Of a DNA stretch of 13,142 nt, positions 1 through 6,367 are shown one piece after another. The first letter of the stretch is position 1. Every line of letters starts with the position of its first letter. Source of the stretch: an uncultured Collinsella sp. (GTDB lineage: Bacteria > Actinomycetota > Coriobacteriia > Coriobacteriales > Coriobacteriaceae). A program made the position numbers and the translations under genes. The notes below the pieces were generated by a model. It had not been told where the DNA came from. It saw only the letters and a program-made list of their open reading frames with translations, and did not search any database. The stretch lies in the NCBI GenBank assembly GCA_902478705.1, contig CABSMB010000014.1, positions 1-13,142 of the forward strand, given 5' to 3'.

Positions 1-285
1 CTCATGGACTGCTCACGCGGCAAGGGTTGCCTGTTCCGCTCAACCGGACCGATGTTCGTGGCGCTTTTCGATAACCTCGATCCCCAGGAAACCGACCAGA
101 TCGCCGACGAGATCGAGCGGTCCTTAGGCTCGCCCGTGCTCATCGGCTCGCTTGAGTACCTGCCGCCTATGCGCGTGGCAACGCTTCATCTAGACAGCGT
201 CGACCGCCAGCCCGTCTCCATCCTAAACGAGCTGAAGACACTGCTCGCCGAGGCCGTGCAGGTGCCGGGTACCAAGTTGGATTAA
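1..285 (+). CDS. 3' end of an unrecognised gene (hypothetical protein)
   Basis: The frame is open to the left edge of the window and ends at a TAA at 283-285, so this is most likely the C-terminal part of a longer protein. An ATG at 4 exists, but nothing upstream of it can be inspected for a ribosome binding site. About 94 residues are visible. They begin with a short cysteine-containing stretch (DCSRGKGC), followed by a soluble, mixed alpha/beta-looking tail rich in Leu, Asp and Glu. No membrane segment or catalytic motif is evident and I do not recognise the family. Codon use is GC-rich like the following genes, and the strand is the same. No intrinsic terminator is obvious in the 82 bases after the stop. 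The reading frame is well supported; the function is not. Confidence 0.6.
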   Translation, partial: LMDCSRGKGCLFRSTGPMFVALFDNLDPQETDQIADEIERSLGSPVLIGSLEYLPPMRVATLHLDSVDRQPVSILNELKTLLAEAVQVPGTKLD

Positions 286-324
286 CGGCACGGGTCGCGG
301 CGCGCATCGCCTGCCCCATCATGA

Positions 325-361
325 GATAATCCTCTGCAGAAGTCACCGACAGCAGAGGGAG
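325..361 (+). promoter_or_regulatory. Possible -10 box plus inverted repeat covering the flavoprotein ribosome binding site
   Basis: A GATAAT hexamer at 325-330 is a fair -10 box; no good -35 lies 16-18 bases upstream. Immediately after it CCTCTGC (331-337) and GCAGAGG (352-358) form a perfect 7-bp inverted repeat. The right arm merges into the Shine-Dalgarno GAGGGAG at 355-361. The repeat could be an operator just downstream of the -10, or an RNA hairpin masking the ribosome binding site. The arms are seen directly; the role is inferred. Confidence 0.35.
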
Positions 362-367
362 TTTGTG

Positions 368-991
368 ATGAAGGTTCTTTTAGTCAACGGCAGCCCCAAG
401 GCAAATGGCAACACCGCTCGTGCGCTCGCCGAGATCGCCGAGCAACTTAGCGCCGAGGGCATCGACAGTGAGGTGTTCCAGCTGGGTGCCAAGCCCATTC
501 GCGACTGTATCGGTTGCGGCCAGTGCGGCAAGCTTGATGGGCGCTGCACCTTCGACGACGATGTGGTGAACGAGCTTATCGCCGCCGCCGAGCAGGCAGA
601 CGGCTTTGTCTTTGGCTCGCCCGTCTACTATGCACACCCCAGCGGCCGCATTCTTTCGGCCCTCGACCGTGCCTTCTACGCGGGCGGCCGCGCCTTTGAG
701 CACAAGCCTGGCGCCGCGGTCGCCGTTGCCCGTCGTGGCGGCACGTCGACCGCCTTCGATGTGCTCAACAAGTACTTCACCATCAAGCAGATGCCCGTGG
801 TGGCTTCCACCTACTGGAACAACGTGTTTGGTCGCGTGCCCGGCGACGCCGAAGGCGATGCCGAGGGCCTTGCCACCATGCGCAATATCGGCAAAAACAT
901 GGCCTGGCTCCTGCGTTGCATCGAAGCAGGCCGCGCCGCCGGCATCAACGCGCCCGAAGCAGATCGCGCAACGACCAATTTCATTCGATAA
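368..991 (+). CDS. Flavodoxin-fold NAD(P)H-dependent reductase of the iron-sulfur flavoprotein type
   Basis: A 207-residue protein of the NADPH-dependent FMN reductase / flavodoxin_2-like superfamily. The N-terminal strand leads into the FMN phosphate loop GSPKANGNT (residues 8-16), and GSPVYY (83-88) is the second conserved flavin-binding segment. Between them four cysteines, C47, C50, C53 and C60 (CX2CX2CX6C), match the compact cysteine motif of iron-sulfur flavoproteins that bind a [4Fe-4S] cluster. The likely role is electron transfer to a small substrate or partner in the cytoplasm; the actual substrate cannot be read from the sequence. I chose ATG 368 over the GTG at 365 because GAGGGAG (355-361) is then six bases away. 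The gene stands alone between two unrelated genes on the same strand. Family confidence is high; cluster binding is inferred from the cysteines only. Confidence 0.88.
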   Translation: MKVLLVNGSPKANGNTARALAEIAEQLSAEGIDSEVFQLGAKPIRDCIGCGQCGKLDGRCTFDDDVVNELIAAAEQADGFVFGSPVYYAHPSGRILSALDRAFYAGGRAFEHKPGAAVAVARRGGTSTAFDVLNKYFTIKQMPVVASTYWNNVFGRVPGDAEGDAEGLATMRNIGKNMAWLLRCIEAGRAAGINAPEADRATTNFIR

Positions 992-996
992 GTCCA

Positions 997-1152
997 GCGG
1001 TGGTCACCTCGATGTTCCATCAATGTCAGCGAAAAGCCAGCTGATGAGGCAAGGTGTCTTGAAAGAGGAGGGCGCTGGGCTTTTGCCCGCGCCCGACGAT
1101 TGAAAGGCAGATTGCCCATCAGATGGCTTTGCAGCGTCGAGGTGACCGCCGT
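997..1152 (+). other. Long nested imperfect inverted repeat (structured RNA leader or MITE-like element)
   Basis: The gap between the flavoprotein stop (991) and the ArsC-like start (1173) folds on itself almost end to end. The outermost arms, 997-1012 and 1137-1152, pair over 16 bases if two G-U pairs are allowed. Inside, AAAGCCA (1033-1039) pairs with TGGCTTT (1124-1130). CTGATGAGGCAA (1041-1052) pairs with 1112-1122 apart from one missing base. A central hairpin has arms 1070-1080 and 1085-1094 around a TTTT loop with one bulged base. Such nested pairing is unlikely by chance and suggests either a structured 5' leader or a short non-autonomous repeat element. No family was recognised. Confidence 0.5.
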
Positions 1153-1167
1153 TCGTTAGAACGGCGG
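1146..1167 (+). promoter_or_regulatory. Hairpin abutting the start of the ArsC-like gene
   Basis: CCGCCGTTC (1146-1154), loop GTTA and GAACGGCGG (1159-1167) form a perfect 9-bp stem. The right arm contains the only purine-rich, Shine-Dalgarno-like sequence (GGCGGA) before the ATG at 1173. The left arm also belongs to the right arm of the large inverted repeat at 997-1152, so the two pairings exclude each other. This resembles a switch that hides or exposes the ribosome binding site. There is no T-run, so it is not an intrinsic terminator. Confidence 0.45.
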
Positions 1168-1172
1168 AACAT

Positions 1173-1511
1173 ATGATCCAAATCTTCGGCACCAAGAAGT
1201 CCTTCGATACCAAGAAGGCTCAGCGTTATTTTAAGGAGCGCCGCATTAAGGCGCAGTTTATCGACCTTAAGGAAAAGGAGATGAGCAAGGGCGAGCTCAC
1301 GAGCGTGATGCAGGCGGTCGGCGGCATCGACAAGCTGCTCAACCCCAAAGCCAAGGACGAGGAGACGCTCGCGCTCATCCAGCACCTCACCCCTAGCCAG
1401 CGCTTCGACAAGCTGCTCGAGAACCAGCAGGTTCTAGCCGAGCCCATCGTGCGTAACGGCAAAAAGGCCACCGTCGGTTATTGCCCCGATGTATGGGGAG
1501 CCTGGGAGTAG
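1173..1511 (+). CDS. ArsC/Spx-fold (thioredoxin-like) protein lacking the N-terminal catalytic cysteine
   Basis: A 112-residue protein with the length and layout of the ArsC/Spx/YffB group: a first beta strand (MIQIFGTKK), a helix with DTKKAQRYF, a central helical region, and the PIVRNG segment (residues 91-96) with the conserved cis-proline and basic residue. The family normally has a catalytic cysteine at the end of the first strand, as in GIKNCDTIKKA of E. coli YffB. Here the equivalent position is Ser10 (GTKKSFDTKKA, codon TCC at 1200-1202). The only cysteine is Cys104 near the C terminus (VGYCPDVW). Arsenate or glutathione-dependent reductase activity by the usual mechanism is therefore doubtful. 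A binding or regulatory role, or a decayed enzyme, is possible. The only start with downstream support is ATG 1173; its ribosome binding site is weak and lies in a hairpin. Not an arsenic operon: no ars neighbours are present. Confidence 0.82.
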   Translation: MIQIFGTKKSFDTKKAQRYFKERRIKAQFIDLKEKEMSKGELTSVMQAVGGIDKLLNPKAKDEETLALIQHLTPSQRFDKLLENQQVLAEPIVRNGKKATVGYCPDVWGAWE

Positions 1512-1597
1512 CCTGTGTTATTTGTCAGCGCGTGGGTATAAGAGCAGGCGTTTGGCATATGATTCAACTGTAAGCCATGTCTAACAAAGGAGGGCAC

Positions 1598-2728
1598 ATG
1601 CCCAACAATCCCGTGAAGATCATCATGCTTACCGGCTACCTCGGTGCCGGCAAGACCACGCTGCTCAACCACATCCTCGCCAACGACGGCGGCATCCGCG
1701 CCGCCGTGATCGTCAACGATATCGGCGAGATCAACGTCGACGCCAGCCTCATCGCCGACGGCGGCCTTTCCGAGACCGACGACCTCATCCCGCTCACCAA
1801 CGGCTGCATCTGCTGCACGCTTTCGGATGACCTGGCCAACCAGCTGCAGGGCATCGCCGATTCGGGCAACTTCGACTACATCATCATCGAGGCATCGGGC
1901 ATTTGCGAGCCTATCCCCATCGCCTACACCATCTCGAGCTTCTGCGACGAGGCCAAGGTGGGCGGCGAGCCCAAGCTCGCGCTCGACAACATCGTGGCCG
2001 TGGTCGACTGCGCCCGCATGTACGACGAGTTCAACGGCGGTCGCGACCTGCTGGCCGAGGATATCGACGAGGACGACATCGAAAGCCTGCTCATCCAGCA
2101 GATCGAATTCTGCTCCACGCTGATCCTCAACAAGACCGATACCGTGACGCCCGAGCAGATCGCCGAGCTCAAGGCCATCGTGCGCAGCCTGCAGAAGGAC
2201 GCCGTGATTGTCGAGGCCCAAAACGGCGAGGTCCCCATGGAGGAGCTGCTCGACACCGACCGCTTCGACTTTATGCGCGCCTACAACTCCGCCGCGTGGA
2301 TCGAGGCCATGGAGCATCCCGAGGAGCACGACGACCCCGAAGTGCTCGAGTACGACATCGAGACCTTTGTGTACTCGCGCCGCAAGCCGTTTGACCTGCA
2401 GAAGTTCACCAATTTTGTTGAGCAGGAGTGGCCCGACGAGGTCATCCGCGTCAAGGGTCCGCTGTGGCAGACCGGCGATCCGGACATGTGCTACATGTTT
2501 GAGCAGGCCGGCCACCAGATGCGCCTGATGGAGAACGGCCTGTTTGTCGATTCGGCGCCCGAGGGCGAGAAGCAGAAGATCATCGACGAGAACCCCGAGA
2601 TCATGCAGATTTGGGACGACGAGACGGGCGACCGCATGACGAGCCTGTGCATCATCGGCCGTCACATGGACAAGGATGCGCTCATCGCCTCCCTCGATGC
2701 CTGCCTGACCGACTGGCACCGCGCCTAG
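1598..2728 (+). CDS. COG0523 (CobW/ZNG1-type) GTP-dependent metallochaperone
   Basis: A 376-residue G3E-family GTPase. Seen in order: Walker A GYLGAGKT (residues 13-20), the NDIGEINVD switch region (40-48), the family-defining CXCC metal-binding motif CICC (70-73), a Walker-B/switch segment EASGICEP, and the nucleotide-specificity motif NKTD. An acidic and His-containing linker (EHPEEHDDPE) then leads into a CobW C-terminal domain from about residue 240 (FVYSRRKPFDL onward). Such proteins use GTP hydrolysis to deliver a metal, often zinc, to client enzymes; the client is not evident here. An earlier in-frame ATG at 1577 exists. I chose ATG 1598 because the near-perfect Shine-Dalgarno AAAGGAGGG (1586-1594) lies just before it. 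No Zur-type operator could be recognised upstream. Family assignment is very secure; the metal is unknown. Confidence 0.93.
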   Translation: MPNNPVKIIMLTGYLGAGKTTLLNHILANDGGIRAAVIVNDIGEINVDASLIADGGLSETDDLIPLTNGCICCTLSDDLANQLQGIADSGNFDYIIIEASGICEPIPIAYTISSFCDEAKVGGEPKLALDNIVAVVDCARMYDEFNGGRDLLAEDIDEDDIESLLIQQIEFCSTLILNKTDTVTPEQIAELKAIVRSLQKDAVIVEAQNGEVPMEELLDTDRFDFMRAYNSAAWIEAMEHPEEHDDPEVLEYDIETFVYSRRKPFDLQKFTNFVEQEWPDEVIRVKGPLWQTGDPDMCYMFEQAGHQMRLMENGLFVDSAPEGEKQKIIDENPEIMQIWDDETGDRMTSLCIIGRHMDKDALIASLDACLTDWHRA

Positions 2729-2767
2729 GTTTATCCAAGCGGGCATTTTTCCGCCTATGTAACCGCC

Positions 2768-2808
2768 AAACCACCACGAAGGTGCCTGTCCCCTTCGTGG
2801 TGGTTTTT
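2768..2808 (+). terminator. Perfect 15-bp hairpin with T-run after the COG0523 gene
   Basis: Arms AAACCACCACGAAGG (2768-2782) and 2792-2806 are exact reverse complements around a 9-base loop. The right arm runs into five T (2804-2808), the form of an intrinsic terminator. Its loop and inner stem, GGTGCCTGTCCCC, resemble the GGGGAC cores of the other dispersed palindromes in this window. It ends only about 12 bases before the Shine-Dalgarno of the next gene. Confidence 0.75.
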
Positions 2809-2829
2809 CGTTCTGAACCAAGGAGATTC

Positions 2830-3429
2830 ATGTTCAATATCGTGCTGTATGCGCCCGAGATTCCGGCCAACACGGGCAACATCGGTCGCACCTGTGTGGT
2901 TACCGGCGCCCATCTGCACCTGGTGGAGCCGCTGGGCTTTTCGCTCGACGACAAGACGGTGCGTCGTGCCGGCCTGGGTTACTGGCAAAACTTGGACGTG
3001 ACGACGTATGCCGGCTGGGAGGACTTCCTTGCCCGCAACGGGCTCTCCCCCGCCGACGAGCGCCTGCACCTGCTAACCAAAAAGGCGCGCCGCACCTATG
3101 CGCAGAGCACCTATCGCGACGGCGACTACTTGGTCTTTGGCAGCGAGAGCTCGGGCATTCCCGAAGAGTTGCTCGCCGCAGCGCCCAAGCGCTGCGAGCG
3201 CATCCCCATGCTGCGCGATTGCGACTCACTCGATAACGCCGACGCTTGGGAGGCCCATGAGGAATCGCTCGGGCATACCGAGGACAGCCACGAGGCCATC
3301 CTGCAACAGGACATCTGCGGCAACTTCGTCAATCCCGACGACTACCGCATCAGCGCCCTCAACCTCTCCAACAGCGCCGCCATCGTCCTCTACGAGGCCC
3401 TGCGCCAGACAGGCTTTGCCGGAATGTGA
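2830..3429 (+). CDS. trmL: tRNA (cytidine/uridine-34 2'-O)-methyltransferase, TrmL type (SPOUT)
   Basis: A 199-residue SPOUT (trefoil-knot) methyltransferase that uses S-adenosylmethionine to 2'-O-methylate the wobble base of tRNA(Leu) species. The TrmL motifs are present: APEIPANTGNIGR (residues 8-20), FGSESSGIP (103-111), RIPM (124-127) and LNLSNSAAIVLYEALRQ (177-193). E. coli TrmL has about 157 residues. The excess of about 42 residues lies entirely between RIPM and LNLSN (about residues 129-175), where the E. coli protein has only a six-residue link. The insert is acidic and contains CDSLDNADAW and CGNFVNPDD. The start ATG 2830 is chosen because AAGGAG (2820-2825) lies four bases upstream and the protein aligns with the family from its first residue. 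The terminal Met and TGA fall in a repeat-like ATGTGACAAAA sequence. Confidence 0.92.
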   Translation: MFNIVLYAPEIPANTGNIGRTCVVTGAHLHLVEPLGFSLDDKTVRRAGLGYWQNLDVTTYAGWEDFLARNGLSPADERLHLLTKKARRTYAQSTYRDGDYLVFGSESSGIPEELLAAAPKRCERIPMLRDCDSLDNADAWEAHEESLGHTEDSHEAILQQDICGNFVNPDDYRISALNLSNSAAIVLYEALRQTGFAGM

Positions 3430-3462
3430 CAAAACCGCCATTAGGGGACGGAGTAGAAATGG
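3424..3462 (+). repeat. Partial copy of the dispersed palindrome family at the trmL stop codon
   Basis: ATGTGACAAAA (3424-3434) includes the last codon and stop of trmL and is identical to the first 11 bases of the repeat that ends the GTPase gene near 11111 on the other strand. It is followed by AGGGGACGG (3443-3451) and weak arms CCATT (3438-3442) and AATGG (3458-3462). It is a degenerate or differently built member of the same family. Confidence 0.45.
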
Positions 3463-3507
3463 TAGGCTTTCAAACCCTCTAGCACTTGACAGATTGATTT
3501 TGACATC

Positions 3508-3542
3508 AAATGTGGCAAAGGGGCCGTCCCTTTGCCACATTT
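3508..3542. terminator. Palindromic repeat acting as likely bidirectional terminator
   Basis: AAATGTGGCAAAGGG (3508-3522) and its exact reverse complement (3528-3542) enclose a GCCGT loop: a perfect 15-bp stem with A/T ends on both sides. It sits between the convergent trmL (+) and the 354-residue protein gene (-), where a two-way terminator is expected. The arms and GGGGCCGTCCC core relate it to the other palindromes in this window. Confidence 0.65.
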
Positions 3543-3560
3543 GTCTGCTGGCGATTCACG

Positions 3561-4625
3561 TCAGAATTCAACTTCAAATACAAACGACTGCCGGAGCTCT
3601 CGCTTAGCTTGACTTGTCAGACTCGAATTCGCCCTTATGCTCAGCTTGCTGCATGCCTCATCGATAGCCATAGCAAGTGATACGGACATGGTCATGGTCG
3701 TCTCACTTTTCAATTCGACCCGATAGCTCTTCGCCTTGTTTTTATCCTCTCCACCGCATCTCGTCTCGATTAACAAGAGGATATCTGAGTCATGGGCATA
3801 CCAATGGAGCTCGGGACGCTGTGGAGCCATGTCGCCCTCGAATTCCTGTGTAAACAGGATTTTCTTCTCATTTCTCGTTGAGTCGCTCAGAGAACCGTCG
3901 ATTCGAACCGAGCCTTTCTTTCCCGCTTTGGCGTTTCCCTTAGCCTGGTGGCCTCGTCGAGTTTCCTCGTACTCCGTCACCTCCAGCTTGCAGCGCTTTG
4001 CGCCAAGCATGAATGCAATCCGCCTCAACTCGGCCATCTTGTCTTGTTGCATGGTTGCGAAATAAGAATCAAGATCAACAAAGCGAGACCGATCAAAAGC
4101 ATCTATGTAATAGGTGGAATAGAGAGATGGTTTAGGGTAGAAAGACAGCTCGCTATCCCCGATTGCCTCGCGGTACAGATTGAAAATCTGCGTGCCCTTA
4201 ACAGTATCCAGCCAACCAATAGCATCCCTACAGACGTCGATGCCCCGACGCTCATTTCCGTCAACGATTCGAATCATGTTCGGCAAATGGAACGAAGGAC
4301 TCTGATAGGCCTCTTTGGTTACCGGTCTGTACCTATTGAGCTGTTGTTGGTATGCCCAATCGTTGACGGCATCGCCGATATCTGCGGCAGCTCCCGCCGC
4401 GCCATCAGCCGCATCCGCAATAGCTGCTAAGGCGTCATCGGCCATCGGAGCTGCGGCACGCATTGCATCATCGGCAACTTTCTGTACGGTTGCGACCGCG
4501 CCCGCTACCGCATTTCCGGCACCACCAACCAACCCAGCAGCGACCTTACGGATATCAAAGCTCTGTTTATGTCGTGGCTGTCCCCCTCTTTCGACGATAA
4601 TATCCAGATCATCTTTATCCTCCAT
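3561..4625 (-). CDS. Unrecognised 354-residue protein with an Ala/Gly-rich amphipathic N-terminal region
   Basis: I do not recognise this family. A short charged N terminus (1-27) is followed by a long Ala/Gly/Asp stretch (about 28-90, with ADDAMRAAAPMADDAL and GAAGAAADIGDAV). This should form amphipathic helices of the kind that lie on membranes or lipid, or act as a flexible spacer. Residues about 105-215 look like a folded domain (IVDGNERRGIDVC, DRSRFVDLDSYF, LGAKRCKLEV). A Lys/Gly/Ser linker follows, and a beta-rich C-terminal part ends in FVFEVEF. No signal peptide or convincing transmembrane helix is seen, so it is probably cytosolic or peripheral. ATG 4625 has the Shine-Dalgarno AGGAGG (4631-4636), which overlaps the stop codon of the DUF4230 gene, so the two genes are one operon and coupled in translation. 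Base composition is more A+T-rich than in the flanking core genes. Confidence 0.72.
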   Translation of the reverse strand: MEDKDDLDIIVERGGQPRHKQSFDIRKVAAGLVGGAGNAVAGAVATVQKVADDAMRAAAPMADDALAAIADAADGAAGAAADIGDAVNDWAYQQQLNRYRPVTKEAYQSPSFHLPNMIRIVDGNERRGIDVCRDAIGWLDTVKGTQIFNLYREAIGDSELSFYPKPSLYSTYYIDAFDRSRFVDLDSYFATMQQDKMAELRRIAFMLGAKRCKLEVTEYEETRRGHQAKGNAKAGKKGSVRIDGSLSDSTRNEKKILFTQEFEGDMAPQRPELHWYAHDSDILLLIETRCGGEDKNKAKSYRVELKSETTMTMSVSLAMAIDEACSKLSIRANSSLTSQAKRELRQSFVFEVEF

Positions 4626-4634
4626 GATGGCCTC

Positions 4635-5306
4635 CTATTTTCTATAGTCAAAATCAACCGTATATTCATCGCCGAACGCCGAGTTGAACATCGCACGAAT
4701 ATTTGCTTCAGCGTTCACCCGAGCCTCTTCGAGCAACTTGCCATCCTTGATGGCCTCGCTTTCACTCCGTTTCTTACACTGTGCCTCAAACGCTGTGACG
4801 TCTTTGACCTCAATGGGATTAAGAATGTTGTTACGCTCCTCGAGAGCGCCCGACTTATTCATATCTGGAGTATTCGAGATTACATAAGGCTCATCCATCG
4901 TAATGGTCAGCTCTTTCTTGTTCGTATGTATCTCTGCCGTCTCGAGATTCACGCCCGCCTTAATGGTTCCCACATAGCGGTACCAAAAGCTGTTTTCCGT
5001 AAACGGGATATCAAACCAATCGAAGAACCTCTTGGTATCCGTCACCTTATCGACAATCGCATAATTCTGCGATGCGGAAACCATCTCGTTCTGGGAAGCA
5101 ATGCGCTCGAATACGACCGACGGGGAGAGCGTATTGGGGGTCGCTTCTTTCGCACCTGCAGCTTTGCCGTTATTAAAGATGGTAATAAAAAGTACAGCCA
5201 CAATCACTCCGCCAAGAGCCAAGCCCGCGAAGAATACCTTGGGTTTCGTCAGAATTCTCCCGAGCTTCGCTTTCAGCGCCCCCATGCCTTCTTTCATCTC
5301 ATCCAT
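4635..5306 (-). CDS. Membrane-anchored DUF4230 domain protein
   Basis: A 223-residue protein. Residues 1-23 are charged and cytoplasmic-looking; a single hydrophobic span (about 24-44, VFFAGLALGGVIVAVLFITIF) follows, and the rest should be extracytoplasmic. The soluble part resembles DUF4230: NEMVSASQNYAIVDKV, then FWYRYVGTIKAGVNLETAEI, then ITMDEPYVISNTPD, and a C-terminal helix with KLLEEARVNAEANIRAMF before the final strand. DUF4230 has no established biochemical function. The Shine-Dalgarno AAAGGA lies eight bases before ATG 5306; ATGs at codons 4 and 8 are alternative starts. The gene is followed directly by the 354-residue protein gene, whose ribosome binding site overlaps this stop. 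A terminator separates it from the upstream lipoprotein gene, so it probably has its own promoter within 5307-5460. Confidence 0.82.
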   Translation of the reverse strand: MDEMKEGMGALKAKLGRILTKPKVFFAGLALGGVIVAVLFITIFNNGKAAGAKEATPNTLSPSVVFERIASQNEMVSASQNYAIVDKVTDTKRFFDWFDIPFTENSFWYRYVGTIKAGVNLETAEIHTNKKELTITMDEPYVISNTPDMNKSGALEERNNILNPIEVKDVTAFEAQCKKRSESEAIKDGKLLEEARVNAEANIRAMFNSAFGDEYTVDFDYRK

Positions 5307-5460
5307 CCCCTATTCCTTTCAAACTACCTGCAATTTAAGATACTGCCGAAGATTATGCCTCATGCCCAAATTGTCGTTTTTAGCATGTCTTTAGACGGGG
5401 GCAGTTGTTTGCAATCCGAAACAATACATATACCCGGCACTTGTTGTTCAATAATTGGCA

Positions 5461-5502
5461 TAAAACGGGCGGGTCAACCGTTCATTGCCGATTAACCCGC
5501 CC
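5461..5502 (-). terminator. Intrinsic terminator after the FxLYD lipoprotein gene
   Basis: Read on the - strand, GGGCGGGT (5502-5495) pairs with ACCCGCCC (5474-5467), extended by two A-T pairs after one mismatch, and is followed by GTTTTA (5466-5461). It begins 14 bases after the lipoprotein stop codon. A G+C stem with a short T-run is typical of a Rho-independent terminator. Confidence 0.65.
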
Positions 5503-5516
5503 CTTCCGCGCGAAGC

Positions 5517-6365
5517 TTATTTATTTACATCGTAGCTGGAAACAGATGCGACAACGCGCGCGGCATCCACATCAGACATCGCCTCGAACTTGACTTTCTC
5601 TCCCGGTGCCCACGAAGAAGTGTTCGCATAGGTCTCCTCCGCTTTGATATCGTCTGCATCATAGAGAGCAAGCGTTAGGCTGACATTTGAGAATGATATG
5701 CCAGAGGTATTCTCGACTACGGCCGTATATGTATACAGACCATAACCGTCATCCGACTTTTCGAAATTGGCCCCTTGGATCAAACTGTTAATGGCATCCT
5801 CATTGCGGGTTTTCTCTGCCACGGACCTTCCGTTCTTAATCAAATCATCGAAATCATCCTTGTATTTCTCCCCAACTTCCAACCCGTAGTTATCAACAAG
5901 CTTCTTGAGCTGCGCAGACCGCTTATCGTAGACCTTATTCCACTCTTCGTAATAATCCGAAGACGATTGTGAGTAGTCTTCGGTCACTTTAAGCTGGTCA
6001 TCAAGCAGATTCAGATACGTGATGACGTCCTGCTGCATCTTGGAATCCTTGAATCTGGCGTTCTTTAGTTCCTTGTCATTCTTGATCTCGGCCTTAATAG
6101 CCTCCTGAATATTCTCGGTTGAGTGAGGGTCGTCATCGTTTGCATTAGATTCAATGACGTCGGACCTTTTCTCAAACCCTGCAGCGATAACATTCATCGC
6201 CTTGTCATCGACATATTTTGGTTTATCTGAGTTTGCGGCATTCTGAGAACAGGCCGAAATGAGCCCCATAGAACAGATGAGCAGGACAAACAAACCCATC
6301 ATAGGCAGCTTTTTAGTAATATTTCGTTTCACGGTTATTTCCCTTCGATTGACGTTGCGACTCAT
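5517..6365 (-). CDS. Lipoprotein with C-terminal FxLYD-type domain
   Basis: A 282-residue predicted lipoprotein. A basic stretch and a hydrophobic core (LPMMGLFVLLICSMGLISAC) end in the lipobox ISAC, with lipidated Cys39. The mature part starts with a polar, Asp/Asn/Ser-rich linker, continues with helical segments of heavily charged, coiled-coil-like character (about 85-190), and closes with a beta-sandwich region (about 205-282). That region has YTAVVENTSG and SLTLALYDADD, matching the FxLYD domain common in Gram-positive surface lipoproteins. The protein should be anchored on the outer face of the membrane. Two starts are plausible: ATG 6365 (GAGGGG very close upstream) and GTG 6332 (GAAGGG eight bases upstream). 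The GTG gives a more normal-length signal peptide; the longer frame is shown to include both. Its role is unknown. Confidence 0.82.
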   Translation of the reverse strand: MSRNVNRREITVKRNITKKLPMMGLFVLLICSMGLISACSQNAANSDKPKYVDDKAMNVIAAGFEKRSDVIESNANDDDPHSTENIQEAIKAEIKNDKELKNARFKDSKMQQDVITYLNLLDDQLKVTEDYSQSSSDYYEEWNKVYDKRSAQLKKLVDNYGLEVGEKYKDDFDDLIKNGRSVAEKTRNEDAINSLIQGANFEKSDDGYGLYTYTAVVENTSGISFSNVSLTLALYDADDIKAEETYANTSSWAPGEKVKFEAMSDVDAARVVASVSSYDVNK

Positions 6366-6367
6366 AG

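Noticed and set aside
997..1167. T-box riboswitch upstream of the ArsC-like gene
   Set aside because: GAGGTGACCGCC resembles the T-box core, but the UGGN needed to pair with the tRNA acceptor end is missing, no Stem I-like features were found, and the gene is not a tRNA-related or amino acid gene.
1173..1511. Arsenate reductase (arsC)
   Set aside because: The fold fits, but the catalytic cysteine is serine and no arsenic genes are nearby.
1478..2821. Long open frame of about 447 codons on the - strand
   Set aside because: It is antisense to the COG0523 GTPase, whose motifs are complete. Its Val/Asp/Leu-rich low-complexity product is typical of a mirror frame in GC-rich DNA.
2611..2829. N-terminal extension of TrmL
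   Set aside because: The frame is open upstream but overlaps the GTPase gene and the hairpin. The family starts at MFNIVLYAPE, and AAGGAG sits directly before ATG 2830.
4569..5495. Open frame of about 308 codons on the + strand
   Set aside because: It is antisense to the DUF4230 gene and crosses gene boundaries. It has no ribosome binding site and no recognisable domain.
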